Source: Verrucomicrobiaceae bacterium
GTDB lineage: Bacteria; Verrucomicrobiota; Verrucomicrobiia; Opitutales; Intestinicryptomonadaceae
DNA: 64,000 bases
Assembly: GCA_015061955.1 (NCBI GenBank)
Contig: SUVO01000010.1
Location: 1 to 64,000 of the forward strand
Reading direction: 5' to 3'
Shown in pieces: positions 55,100 to 64,000 of this stretch. Position numbers and translations under genes: made by a program. Numbering within the stretch: the first letter of the stretch is position 1; each line of letters begins with the position of its first letter. Below the pieces are notes generated by a model, which did no database searches, had not been told where the DNA came from, and saw only the letters and a program-made list of their open reading frames with translations.

Positions 55100-55214
55100 T
55101 TGCGGTTAAAAGAACATTCCATGGCTTTGTTGCACATAGCAAAAAGTAAGAGCGAAAAGGTTGTTCAATTACCATTATCGCTTTAAGACTGAAAATTATC
55201 AAAATAAAATTTAG

Positions 55215-55243
55215 GCGTACAGGAACCCCTGTACGCTTTTTTT
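55215..55243. terminator. Terminator between channel and porin genes
   Basis: GCGTACAGG pairs with CCTGTACGC, followed by seven T. Confidence 0.8.
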
Positions 55244-56510
55244 AGAATAAAATTTGCATTTGAGCTCTTACTGCGTTTGAGGTAGAACGTTGCGATTGCA
55301 TGGAATCGGTAGGGGAATCTTCAAGTTGCCCCCATTCGTAGCCCATTTGGAATTTCAAATCATCACCAATTATGTGCCATTTAAAGCCTATGTATATACT
55401 TTGCCCCCAGTCGAATGTTGCTCCATTACTATCGGCATTGCGTATGCCATCGCTTGCTTTTATGCCTCTGCCGTCGGTATCTAACCACGAATAACGTAGC
55501 GTTGGGGCAACTTGTCCAAGTTCGCCAATATCGAAACGATATTCCAAGCCTACATTTACGCCCACTGGTGTTGAGCTATCTGTGTAATTATTTACTGCAT
55601 TCGACATTCTTGCTGTTAGAACTTCGGTCCACAAACTAAAGTTATCGTAGCGAGCTTTCAAATACGGATTAAATGCAATTATATCGCCGTTAACATTGCC
55701 TTTTGTACCAGCAGTATTTGTTGCGTTTGTATATGCAAAATTTAAGCCAACTTCAAATGAACTTTTGTTTTCAAATTTTTTTTCGTAAGCAACATTTCCA
55801 GCATAAAGCAAGCCTTCTTTGGCATATTCTGGAGCAGAGGCAGGATAATTATTATACGAATTCGTTATAGAAAAACCATATTTTAAACCATCAAATTCTT
55901 GTATTTTTCCTTGCCAAAAAACACCTGTATGACGTCCACCTATACCCAAGCGTCTGCCATTATTACCTTCTGAAAAAAATCTTGTTGCCAATGAACGTTC
56001 TGGTGTGAAAAGTTTAGAATTCGATATAGTTTCTTCTATATTAAACGCTATTTTTTTATAACCAATATCTACTGTTCCATTTAAAATATCGTATTGAAGT
56101 TTTTTTGATAAATGTGCAACATCTAAATAATTGTAGCCTTCGGAACTTCTGCACAGGTCGGTCACAATTTTTGCACTCCATCCAGATTCTAAATCGGCTT
56201 CCATGCCTAAGAATACTCTACGCAAAAGAAAATTATTTGTAGTATTTAAATTGCGAGAAACTCCTCCAACTGTTTCTGATGTATGAATATTTTGATATTG
56301 TACTTGAATTCTTCCGGAAAGTTTTACCGATTTTGTTGTTGATTGTTTAGCATCTACTACTGTAGCTTTTTTTGAAAGCTCGTCAGCTTCTTGACGCGAT
56401 ATCAACCCTTTACTTACAAGCAAATCTAAGGTAGCTTTATCTTGTGCATTTGCACTCAACAACACAAAAAAAGTACCAACCAACAGAATTTTTTTCAATA
56501 TACTACTCAT
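55242..56510 (-). CDS. OprP/OprO-like outer-membrane porin, second copy
   Basis: A 422-residue beta-barrel porin (signal peptide 1-22). The short N-terminal helix ATLDLLVSKGLISRQEADELSKKA parallels that of the porin at 13429-14742. The barrel shows LSGRIQVQYQ, LLRRVFLGMEADL, GGRHTGVFWQGKI, LRYSWLDTDGRGIKA and a terminal MQILF strand. It probably serves small anions or oligosaccharides, unproven. It is divergent from hydrolase copy 4. Confidence 0.82.
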   Translation of the reverse strand: MSSILKKILLVGTFFVLLSANAQDKATLDLLVSKGLISRQEADELSKKATVVDAKQSTTKSVKLSGRIQVQYQNIHTSETVGGVSRNLNTTNNFLLRRVFLGMEADLESGWSAKIVTDLCRSSEGYNYLDVAHLSKKLQYDILNGTVDIGYKKIAFNIEETISNSKLFTPERSLATRFFSEGNNGRRLGIGGRHTGVFWQGKIQEFDGLKYGFSITNSYNNYPASAPEYAKEGLLYAGNVAYEKKFENKSSFEVGLNFAYTNATNTAGTKGNVNGDIIAFNPYLKARYDNFSLWTEVLTARMSNAVNNYTDSSTPVGVNVGLEYRFDIGELGQVAPTLRYSWLDTDGRGIKASDGIRNADSNGATFDWGQSIYIGFKWHIIGDDLKFQMGYEWGQLEDSPTDSMQSQRSTSNAVRAQMQILF

Positions 56511-56681
56511 TTAAATTTTCTACAAGTTAGCATTTTTTTATATTAAGTCGATATTATTTTTTTTGAAAAAGATTATTAATTGGTATCTGTTTTAAAAAAA
56601 TGGTGTCTTAAAAAATCAATTGAATATACAAAAAAAACACTTATAATACGATGTGTATTTAATTTTAAACAGAATATTATT

Positions 56682-58586
56682 ATGAAAAAAATCGTATCAA
56701 CTATATTACTTGCCATGTGTGCAGGATCAATACTTCTCGCCGAAAAAGCAGAAGTACGCATGGTTTTAAAAGACGGCAAAAAACTCAATCCAGTTTCTAA
56801 AACAGTAGAACTTGAAAAAGTTTCTGCCGATAAATTCCGAATTGTTATTCCAAAAGAATCAATTCCAGAAAACGCAAAGTTTGTTGAGGTTATTCCAGAA
56901 TTTGCAAAAGCAAACAAGGGTGATGACGGCTACTGGATGCAAGCTCGTGGTACTTATGGTAAATTCGACAAAGATAACGGCTTCTATTCTAAAAATCGTC
57001 AGTTGATGCCTATCTATGCTGTTAAGAAGGGCGAGACTATGTTCTGGGGGCATGTTAAAACATGGCGCTTCGACTACGACTTTGTTGCTCGCGTACAAAA
57101 TGGCAAATACGAAGTATATCCACGCTTTAGAGTTGATGGCGTAAAAGAATATTTCCCACTCTACAACGATATCGTTATTGAATTTAACAAGCTTGAAGGC
57201 GACAAAGCTAACTACAACGAAGTTGCTAAAGCTTATCAGAAATTCCAGCTCGACAACAAAAAGGTTCGTACAATTAAAGATCGTGTAAAAGACTATCCTA
57301 TGCTCGATTACCTTTGCGAATCTATTGTTATCAGAATTCAAACACACTGTGCAAAGCCTATTTCCGACAAGAAAATCGACTTCACAAAAGAAACTGAATG
57401 GCCAATCGTTGTTCATATGCCTTTCGGCGTTTCTGAAGAATTTGTAAAAGCTATCAAAGACGCTGGCGTAGACAAGGCTACAATTGTTTCGGCTGGTTGG
57501 AACTATGGCGGTTATGACGGCAGAACACCTCAGCACTTGCCAGTAGAAGCTGCTGCCGGTGGCGAAGAAGCATACTTGCGTTTAGTAAAGAAAACACAAG
57601 ACTTGGGGTATCAATTTACTCTTCACGCAACTAACACCGATGGCTACACTGTTTCACCAAAATGGGACACAGACTGGGTTGGCAAAAAACGTGACGGAAG
57701 TCTTGTAGCTTTAGGATTATGGGCTGGTGGTAAATGCTACTTAGTATGTCAAAACTGCTCGTATCACAAGTGGGCTATCAGTGAAATTCACGAAATGGCA
57801 AAACTTGGTGCTAAAGGTCCTCACTACATCGACGTTTACTCAGCTACATATCCAAATCGCTGTGCCGACAAAAATCACCCAGCAACTCCAGAACAAATGG
57901 CTGAATACCAAAACAAGATTTTAGCTGAAAGTAAAAAGGTTTTCGGTGGAGCTTCTTCTGAATCTGGCTACGACCACGTTGCTGGAAATATCGACTACAT
58001 CAACTACATCGAACGCGACATCAAAAATATGTGGGACGGCAAACAAAACAAGCTCATCTCTGGCATTTATCCTCTTTGGGAGCTCGTTTACCACGGCATC
58101 ATTCTATACAACTCAGACCGTGCTACCCAAAACCACACTCGTGGTAAGTGCATGTACAAGCTCGAAAAGAGTGGTGACCCTCGCTGGATGGAAGGCGATG
58201 GTATATTAGATCCAAGAACTTCGCTCAAAATTGTTGAATTTGGTGGTCGCCCAATTTTCTACACTTACAAGTTTGCCGACGTACCACGCATCAAACGTGC
58301 TTGGGACGAATTCAAACCTGTTCGTCATCTTCAAAAAGAAATGATGGTTGGCCACGACACTATTGCTGACAATGTATTTATCACAAAATTTGGCGATGGT
58401 TCTCAAATCATAAGCAACTACAACAAAGAACCTTTCTCTTACAGCATTGGGTCTGAAAAGGTTGCCAAGAACATTCATGGCAAGGGTTCTACAAAAGCTA
58501 CAAAGAAGGTTGTTTATACAATCAATCCAATCAGCTACATTCTCATAAACCCAGATGGTTCGGTATTCACACCAAAGCCATTCTAA
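56682..58586 (+). CDS. Secreted TIM-barrel glycoside hydrolase-like protein (GH101/GH129/DUF5696-like), copy 4
   Basis: The start is placed at ATG 56682, where a signal peptide begins (MKKIVSTILLAMC); the frame is open 102 bases further up. The 634-residue protein shares the copy 1 layout. YIDVYSATYPNRCADKNH contributes a candidate nucleophile Asp and ASSESGYDH a candidate acid/base Glu; PLWELVYHGIIL is conserved. It is closer to copy 1 than to copies 2 and 3, and has an extra C-terminal stretch (ISYILINPDGSVF). Its codon use is richer in C-ending codons than that of its paralogues. A Y-shaped repeat begins at the stop codon. Confidence 0.65.
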   Translation: MKKIVSTILLAMCAGSILLAEKAEVRMVLKDGKKLNPVSKTVELEKVSADKFRIVIPKESIPENAKFVEVIPEFAKANKGDDGYWMQARGTYGKFDKDNGFYSKNRQLMPIYAVKKGETMFWGHVKTWRFDYDFVARVQNGKYEVYPRFRVDGVKEYFPLYNDIVIEFNKLEGDKANYNEVAKAYQKFQLDNKKVRTIKDRVKDYPMLDYLCESIVIRIQTHCAKPISDKKIDFTKETEWPIVVHMPFGVSEEFVKAIKDAGVDKATIVSAGWNYGGYDGRTPQHLPVEAAAGGEEAYLRLVKKTQDLGYQFTLHATNTDGYTVSPKWDTDWVGKKRDGSLVALGLWAGGKCYLVCQNCSYHKWAISEIHEMAKLGAKGPHYIDVYSATYPNRCADKNHPATPEQMAEYQNKILAESKKVFGGASSESGYDHVAGNIDYINYIERDIKNMWDGKQNKLISGIYPLWELVYHGIILYNSDRATQNHTRGKCMYKLEKSGDPRWMEGDGILDPRTSLKIVEFGGRPIFYTYKFADVPRIKRAWDEFKPVRHLQKEMMVGHDTIADNVFITKFGDGSQIISNYNKEPFSYSIGSEKVAKNIHGKGSTKATKKVVYTINPISYILINPDGSVFTPKPF

Positions 58587-59290
58587 AAAACGTGTGTGGA
58601 CACACCACTTTGCGAATAAGTATTTAAATAATGATAAAGTAGGCAATGAAATTGCCTACTTTTTTATTTAAATTCGCAAAGTGGTGCTTGTGGCTAAAAA
58701 CGCACTTTTTCTTCGATTAGCGTACATAGTACGCCTACACTTGAAAAAGCACGTTTTTAGCAGACACCACACACGTTTTTTATTTCCCGTTCCTGTGTTG
58801 GTCCTAATCTATTTTTATAGTAGTGGTAAAGTAGGCAATATCATTGCCTACTTTTTTTATTTAAATTCGCAAAGTGGCGCTTGCGGCTAAAAGAGCGTCT
58901 GCTCGGGTGGGCACTGCGTAGCACAGCTCCACCAACTCGCAAACATCTCTTTTAGCAGACACCACACACGTTTTTTTATTTCCCGTTCCTATGTTGGTTC
59001 TAATCTATTTTTATAGTAGTGGTAAAGTGGCAATTTTATTGCCTACTTTTTTATTTAAATTCGCAAAGTGGTGCTTGCGGCTAAAAGAGCGTCTGCTCGG
59101 GTGGGCAGTGCGTAGCACAGCTCCACCAACTCGCAAACATCTCTTTTAGCACACACCACACACGTTTTTTATTTCCCGTTCCTATGTTGGTTCTAATCTA
59201 TTTTTATAGTAGTAGTAAAGTGGCAATTTTATTGCCTACTTTTTTTATTTAAATTCGCAAAGTGGTGCTTATAGCTAAAAACGCACTTTT
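58585..59290. repeat. Y-shaped nested-palindrome repeat array B (about 3.5 units)
   Basis: Unit 1 has stem A AAAAACGTGTGTGG with its complement (58586-58599/58767-58780), stem B CACCACTTTGCGAA with TTCGCAAAGTGGTG (58603-58616/58673-58686), hairpin C AAAGTAGGCAAT/ATTGCCTACTTT, and the same D arm as array A. Units 2 and 3 repeat at 193-196 bases without left A/B arms and carry a different D arm that keeps GCTAAAAGAG/CTCTTTTAGC at its base. A partial last unit ends near 59290. The tail TTTCCCGTTCCTATGTTGG, with single-base variants, recurs three times. No ORF is present. Confidence 0.85.
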
Positions 59291-59372
59291 GCTCAATTTT
59301 TATGCAAAAAAATCTCGCAATATTTATAATTTTAGTTTTTTATGAAATTGAAAAATAGAAAGTACAATTTAA

Positions 59373-60152
59373 ATGGCAAAGGTTTTCGCAATAGCTAATC
59401 AAAAAGGTGGTGTTGGTAAAACAACCACTGCAGTAAACTTGGCAGCTGGCTTGGCTCGTCGAAAAAAACGTACAATTTTAATCGACATGGACCAACAGGC
59501 AAGTGCTACAAGTGCATTAGGATACGAAAAAACTGCGGGTAGCAGTTTGTATCAGGTTTTACATGGCGAGGGCTCTGCTCGTGAAAAACTAATTCAAACT
59601 CAACGCAAAAATCTTTGGTTGATTCCTTCTGAAACTGACTTATCTGCCATTGAAGTTGAATTGTCGGGTAGCGAAAATTATTTAGTTCGTTTGCGCGAAG
59701 CAATAGAACCTTTAAAATCTTCTGGCGAGTTTGATGCCATTGTTATTGATGCGCCTCCATCACTCGGTTTACTTTCTATGAATTCTCTTGCAGCTGCCGA
59801 TTATTTATTAATTGCATTGCAATGTGAGTATTTAGCTATGGAAGGCTTAGGGCAGATAATGAATGTTGTTGAACAATTAAAGCAAGCTGGTGTAAGTTCT
59901 TCGCTTGAAGTTGGTGGTGTAATTATGACCATGTACGACAGCAGAACAAATCTTTCAAAACAGGTTTTGAAGGAAGTTAAAAACTATATGAATGGTTTAG
60001 TTTTCAACACTTTAATTCCTAGAACTGTTCGTTTAGCTGAAGCTCCAAGTTTTGGAAAAACTATTTTTGAATACGCAAGATGGAACGAGGGCGCTTTTGC
60101 TTACGATAAACTTGCAAAAGAAGTAGACAAACGTTTTGGTCTTTCATCTTAA
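59373..60152 (+). CDS. parA: ParA/Soj-family ATPase
   Basis: A 259-residue chromosome-partitioning-type ATPase with deviant Walker A KGGVGKTTTAVNLAAGLA at the N-terminus, IDMDQQASAT, and VIDAPPSLGLLS (Walker B). The length fits chromosomal Soj proteins. No parB follows: rnc starts 2 bases after its stop. It may work with a distant ParB or another cargo. It sits just after repeat array B. Confidence 0.9.
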   Translation: MAKVFAIANQKGGVGKTTTAVNLAAGLARRKKRTILIDMDQQASATSALGYEKTAGSSLYQVLHGEGSAREKLIQTQRKNLWLIPSETDLSAIEVELSGSENYLVRLREAIEPLKSSGEFDAIVIDAPPSLGLLSMNSLAAADYLLIALQCEYLAMEGLGQIMNVVEQLKQAGVSSSLEVGGVIMTMYDSRTNLSKQVLKEVKNYMNGLVFNTLIPRTVRLAEAPSFGKTIFEYARWNEGAFAYDKLAKEVDKRFGLSS

Positions 60153-60154
60153 AG

Positions 60155-60970
60155 ATGATACGCAAATATATAAAACGAATATTAAAACCATCGGTTGCAA
60201 AGCGTGCTAAAGCTATGAAGCGTGCAAAAACTGCACGTGCCAATGTTCGTACTCAATTGCGCAAACGTAGGTTAGCTCCATTAGAAGATCAGTTAGGATA
60301 CATTTTTGAAGACAAGTCTATACTGATTGAAGCTTTGACGCATCCTGGTGTTATTGGTGTATCTAAAACAAAAGTTAGATCAAACCAGCGTCTTGAATTT
60401 TTAGGCGACTCTATATTACAATCTATAATTACTGACGTAGTTTTTAAAAAGTTCAATGATAGCGAAGAGGGCGAACTTACAAAAATTCGCATTGCTTTAA
60501 CTCAAGGTACTTTTCTGGCAGAGCTTTCCCGTAGTTTGGGTATTCCAAAATTTTTAAGTGTACCAAAAGGATCGGAAGAAATTCGCGAACAATCTACTGC
60601 AGCAGAAGATGCTTTTGAAGCTGTTGTTGGTGCAATTTATTTAGATTCATCGTTTGAAAAAGTGCGCGAAGTTGTGTTATCGTGGTACAGATTAAAGTTA
60701 GATGATATTCCAGATTTAATGATGTCGCAAAATCCTAAGGGTGCATTGCAAGAAATTGTGGCAAAAGATGGTGGCAAGGTTAAGTATGTGTTATTGTCGC
60801 AATCTGGTCCTGATCACAAAAAGGTTTTTGAGGTAGAAGTATTGATTAACGATGTTCCGTATGCACGAGCATCGTCTTCATCAAAAAAGAATGCCGAAGC
60901 TGGATCGGCAAAGATTGCTTTAAAAAAGTATCTTGATGATTTATCAAAAAATAAAAAATCTCAAGAGTAG
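60155..60970 (+). CDS. rnc: Ribonuclease III
   Basis: A 271-residue double-strand-specific endoribonuclease for rRNA and mRNA processing. A basic extension of about 40 residues (RKYIKRILKPSVAKRAKAMKR) precedes the catalytic domain. The signature is NQRLEFLGDSIL, and AAEDAFEAVVGAIYLD holds the second acidic pair. The C-terminal dsRNA-binding domain (about 195-262) ends SSSSKKNAEAGSAKIALKKY. It is cotranscribed with parA. The basic extension is unusual and could aid RNA binding. Confidence 0.95.
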   Translation: MIRKYIKRILKPSVAKRAKAMKRAKTARANVRTQLRKRRLAPLEDQLGYIFEDKSILIEALTHPGVIGVSKTKVRSNQRLEFLGDSILQSIITDVVFKKFNDSEEGELTKIRIALTQGTFLAELSRSLGIPKFLSVPKGSEEIREQSTAAEDAFEAVVGAIYLDSSFEKVREVVLSWYRLKLDDIPDLMMSQNPKGALQEIVAKDGGKVKYVLLSQSGPDHKKVFEVEVLINDVPYARASSSSKKNAEAGSAKIALKKYLDDLSKNKKSQE

Positions 60971-61028
60971 AATATCTTTTGCGAAAATGTTTTAATTTTT
61001 GTTTTGTTGGGTATCATAATATAAATAT

Positions 61029-64000
61029 ATGTTAGCTGTAACCGCAAATAAAGATTCATTGTTTTATCCAGATATTCCACAGTCGGCATGGGGGTGCGTG
61101 TGTTCGCAGTTTTGTGCCGAAAGTAATAAAAAGGTTTTAGTTTTTGTTTTTAATTCTACATCGGATTGCGACTTTTTTTACTCGAGAATTAAATATTTTT
61201 TAGAGTTTGCAAAATTAGATGTTCGTTTAAAAGTTTTACCAATCGAGTATTCTAAAAATTTGTCTGATGTTGCAACATTTGATAGTGTTTGTGAGCGAAC
61301 AGGTACATTAAATGCTCTTGCAGAAGCTGGCGATTTTAAACAAAAAACTATTGTTTTAACTTCGCCCGATGCTTTGTTTGCGCCTACCCACGAACCAATT
61401 GCTACCGAGCGTATTCAAGTTGAGGTTGGTAAAACATTCAATCGTGAAGACTTAGTAAAAAAACTTGTAGAATATGGTTATTACAACGAGGTGTTGTGCG
61501 AAAGTACTGGTCAGTTTGCCATTAGAGGTAGCGTTGTTGATGTGTATCCGATTGCTTCGCAATATCCAGTACGCATAGATTTTTTTGGAGATGAAATAGA
61601 AAGCATTAGAACATTCAATCCAAATACGCAGTTAGCAGATGGTAAAATTCAAAGTGTTCGTATTGACAAAGCACCATCTTCTATCGCGTTAGAGTCGAGT
61701 GGGTTTACTGCTCTTGATTATATAAAAACTCCAGCCGATTGGTTTTTATTTGAGCCTTCACAACTTTGGCAAAAGTTTTCAGATTTCTTTTTGTATGCTG
61801 AAAATGCACAAAGTACATCGGCTATGTTTGGAAAGCTTTTTGCACGTGTTGGCGACAGCTTTTGTGGAATTTCGTCTATTGGTACTGCTGGTAATATTTT
61901 TGCTGATTGTAAGCGTGAATATTTAAAGTTGGGTGATACATCGGTATATACATCGCAAAATTCAGATATTCAAGGTGTAGGTGTTGAACGTTTTGAGGCT
62001 GAAGTTGATTTGCGTGGTAATTTTATAAGCAAGATTGGGCAGTGGATTGACGATGGCATTGATGTTTTTATTGCTTCGGAAGGGAAGTCTGACGAAGATT
62101 TAACGCGCAAAGTTTTTGAAACCGAAGGTGTAAAATTCAAATGTAAATTTGTAAATGCAACTTTTGGTGAAGGTTTTATAATAGAGGATTTTTCACAAGC
62201 ATTTCGTCCACAATGGCTGAAATTATCAGCAAATGCTAAAGGTGTTGCTTTTGTAAGTTTACGCGATTTATTTGGTCGTAGAAATAAAACCGATTTACAA
62301 CCACGTCGCAGAATGTTGTCGGTAAAAGCTCAAGTGGATCAGCTTTTAGATTTTTCTGAATTGAGCAATGGCGACTATGTTGTTCATTTAGGGCATGGTG
62401 TTTGCAGGTATTGTGGTATAGAAAAACTTACCTTTGAAGGCAAACAGCAAGAAAGTATAAAACTTGAGTTTGAAGACAAAGCTTATTTGTTTGTACCTCT
62501 GCATAAGTCGTATTTGTTGAGTCGTTATATTGGGCTTGAAAAAACAGTTCCAAAGCTTGCTCGATTAGACTCTAAGTCGTGGATAAAAGTGCGCTCGGCT
62601 GCAGAACACGCAGCGTTAGACTATGCTTCGGAATTATTGCAAATGCAGTCTCGCAGAGAAATATCGCAAGGTTTTGCATTTCCTCCCGACAACGATTGGC
62701 AGAAGAGTTTTGAAGATTCTTTTCCTTTTGTGGAAACGCCCGACCAACTTAAAGCTATTGATGAAGTTAAAGCCGATATGTGTTCGACTCGACCAATGGA
62801 CAGACTTTTGTGTGCCGATGTTGGTTTTGGTAAAACCGAAATTGCAATGCGTGCGGCATTCAAGTGTGCAATTAGTGGTATGCAAGTTGCTGTAATTTGT
62901 CCTACAACTATTTTGTGTCAACAGCATTTTCGCAATTTCAAAGAGCGTATGGGGGGGTATCCTGTAATAGTTGAAATGCTTTCGCGTTTTCGTACAAAAA
63001 AAGAATGTCAAAAAATAAAACAACAGCTTGCTGAAGGTAAAATCGACATTGTTATAGGTACACATGCGTTGTTGTCGAACGATGTAAATTTTAAGAATTT
63101 AGGTTTGTTGGTTATCGACGAAGAACATAGGTTTGGTGTTAAACACAAAGAAAAATTAAAAATGCTACGCGAGGGTATAGATGTTCTTTGTATGAGTGCT
63201 ACACCAATTCCACGAACTCTCTATTTTGCTATGATGGGCGCACGAAAGATTAGTTTGATGGAAACTCCTCCCAAAAATAGATTTCCTGTTGAAACTTTTG
63301 TTCGCGACTATTCCGATGAAACTATAAAGCAGGCTATCCAAAAAGAAATAGACCGCGGTGGACAAGTTTTTTATCTGCATAATAGAGTAAAAACTATTGT
63401 GCAAACTGCCGATAAAATCAGGGCTATGTTCCCAAATTTACGCATAGGTGTCGGGCATGGGCAGATGAGTGAAAATGCTCTTGAAAAGTTAATGTCGGAG
63501 TTTGTTGATGGTAAATACGATGTTTTGGTATGTACAACTATCATAGAATCGGGTTTAGATATTCCAAATTGCAACACTATAATAGTTGAGGGTGCCGATA
63601 AATTTGGATTAGCTCAGTTGTATCAGTTGCGTGGCAGAGTAGGGCGATTTACCCGACGTGCTTATGCTTGGTTGCTTTTGCACAAACATGCACATATTGT
63701 TGAGGCTGCTCGAAAGCGTTTGAGTGCAATACGTCAGTACAATAAAGCTGGTGCTGGTTTTAGAATTGCAACTCGCGACCTCCAGTTGCGTGGATGTGGT
63801 AATTTGTTGGGCGCAAAACAAAGTGGTCATATAGCTGGTGTTGGGTTTGATTTATATTGTTCGTTGCTGAAGAAAAGCGTTGCTACTTTAAAGGGCGATA
63901 AAACAGCTTCTATTGTGCGTGCATCGGTAGAACTTGATTTTGTGAAACTTGGTGAGGCTGCCGATAACAGTGAAGCATCGTTATCTAATGCTAAAAATTA
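61029..64000 (+). CDS. mfd: Transcription-repair coupling factor (partial, C-terminus off the window)
   Basis: The ATG at 61029 opens 990 codons without a stop before the right edge. Mfd displaces stalled RNA polymerase and recruits UvrA. The N-terminal UvrB-homology region (GQFAIRGSVVDVYP, RIDFFGDEIESIRTF) is followed by a CarD-like RNA-polymerase-interaction domain (NGDYVVHLGHGVCRY). The translocase comes next, with CADVGFGKTEIAMRA (Walker A), VIDEEHRFGV (DEEH box) and LYQLRGRVGR (motif VI). The C-terminal regulatory domain lies mostly beyond 64000. A run of seven G at 62951-62957 is in frame. Confidence 0.96.
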   Translation, partial: MLAVTANKDSLFYPDIPQSAWGCVCSQFCAESNKKVLVFVFNSTSDCDFFYSRIKYFLEFAKLDVRLKVLPIEYSKNLSDVATFDSVCERTGTLNALAEAGDFKQKTIVLTSPDALFAPTHEPIATERIQVEVGKTFNREDLVKKLVEYGYYNEVLCESTGQFAIRGSVVDVYPIASQYPVRIDFFGDEIESIRTFNPNTQLADGKIQSVRIDKAPSSIALESSGFTALDYIKTPADWFLFEPSQLWQKFSDFFLYAENAQSTSAMFGKLFARVGDSFCGISSIGTAGNIFADCKREYLKLGDTSVYTSQNSDIQGVGVERFEAEVDLRGNFISKIGQWIDDGIDVFIASEGKSDEDLTRKVFETEGVKFKCKFVNATFGEGFIIEDFSQAFRPQWLKLSANAKGVAFVSLRDLFGRRNKTDLQPRRRMLSVKAQVDQLLDFSELSNGDYVVHLGHGVCRYCGIEKLTFEGKQQESIKLEFEDKAYLFVPLHKSYLLSRYIGLEKTVPKLARLDSKSWIKVRSAAEHAALDYASELLQMQSRREISQGFAFPPDNDWQKSFEDSFPFVETPDQLKAIDEVKADMCSTRPMDRLLCADVGFGKTEIAMRAAFKCAISGMQVAVICPTTILCQQHFRNFKERMGGYPVIVEMLSRFRTKKECQKIKQQLAEGKIDIVIGTHALLSNDVNFKNLGLLVIDEEHRFGVKHKEKLKMLREGIDVLCMSATPIPRTLYFAMMGARKISLMETPPKNRFPVETFVRDYSDETIKQAIQKEIDRGGQVFYLHNRVKTIVQTADKIRAMFPNLRIGVGHGQMSENALEKLMSEFVDGKYDVLVCTTIIESGLDIPNCNTIIVEGADKFGLAQLYQLRGRVGRFTRRAYAWLLLHKHAHIVEAARKRLSAIRQYNKAGAGFRIATRDLQLRGCGNLLGAKQSGHIAGVGFDLYCSLLKKSVATLKGDKTASIVRASVELDFVKLGEAADNSEASLSNAKN

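Noticed and set aside
47181-59290. Tandem repeats considered as CRISPR arrays
   Set aside because: Units are 193-204 bases, strongly palindromic and lack unique 30-base spacers. There are no cas genes.
60385-60420. Glu-to-Gln change at the start of the RNase III signature (NQRLEFLGD)
   Set aside because: This variant is seen in active RNase III proteins as far as I know, and the essential Asp and Glu residues are present.
62951-62957. G7 run in mfd as a phase-variation site
   Set aside because: It encodes conserved Met-Gly-Gly in frame, in a housekeeping gene, and is shorter than the other tracts.

Overview
The window reads as a low-GC, Gram-negative bacterial chromosome, most likely from the PVC superphylum and probably a gut-associated Verrucomicrobiota (Opitutia-like). 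The grounds are a PEP-CTERM sorting signal, two OprP-like porins, many secreted glycoside hydrolases without any SusC/SusD pair, a Tat-exported Gfo/Idh oxidoreductase beside a lipoprotein sugar epimerase-like TIM barrel, and a two-subunit methylmalonyl-CoA mutase. The taxonomy is inferred from gene content, not from a marker tree. I see no rRNA, tRNA, CRISPR array or insertion-sequence transposase.

Region 1 (1-5000) is a defence island. A two-gene minus-strand unit (a 441-aa protein I do not recognise plus a small WHH-type HNH nuclease-like protein) is divergent from a three-gene CBASS cassette. The cassette holds an alpha/beta-hydrolase effector with a STING-like C-terminus, a DncV-like CD-NTase and an E2-like protein. 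A perfect 20-bp palindrome lies between the two units. Region 2 (5000-21900) holds small secreted proteins and a decayed small gene. It then holds carbohydrate genes: a GH101/GH129/DUF5696-like hydrolase, a mutarotase-like lipoprotein, a giant Sel1-repeat protein, a porin, the oxidoreductase/TIM-barrel pair, AraC and TetR regulators, a CobW GTPase and a GH105 hydrolase. Region 3 (22000-26470) is carB-carA, whose glutaminase subunit has lost its catalytic cysteine.

Region 4 (26600-35500) carries two inverted paralogues of the GH101/129-like hydrolase, a PEP-CTERM protein and two tandem GH63/MGH1-like hydrolases with a decayed carA fragment between them. Region 5 (35500-47200) is mostly housekeeping: Mn-pyrophosphatase, M3 peptidase, thiGH, hemW, HPr, a FadL-like porin and an MFS transporter. 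Region 6 (47200-59300) has mutAB, a dicarboxylate symporter, an MscS channel, a second porin and a fourth GH101/129-like gene. It is punctuated by unusual Y-shaped repeat elements whose arms covary between loci. Region 7 (59370-64000) is parA, rnc and the first 990 codons of mfd, which runs off the end.

Functionally, secreted hydrolases, porins and the oxidoreductase/epimerase pair would release and take up host or plant glycans. Methylmalonyl-CoA mutase fits propionate or succinate metabolism. Long G/C homopolymers sit in two promoter spacers and at the 3' end of the TetR gene, which suggests phase variation of surface-associated genes. The most notable points are the Y-shaped covarying repeats, the STING-like CBASS effector, the glutaminase-dead CarA and the homopolymer switches.
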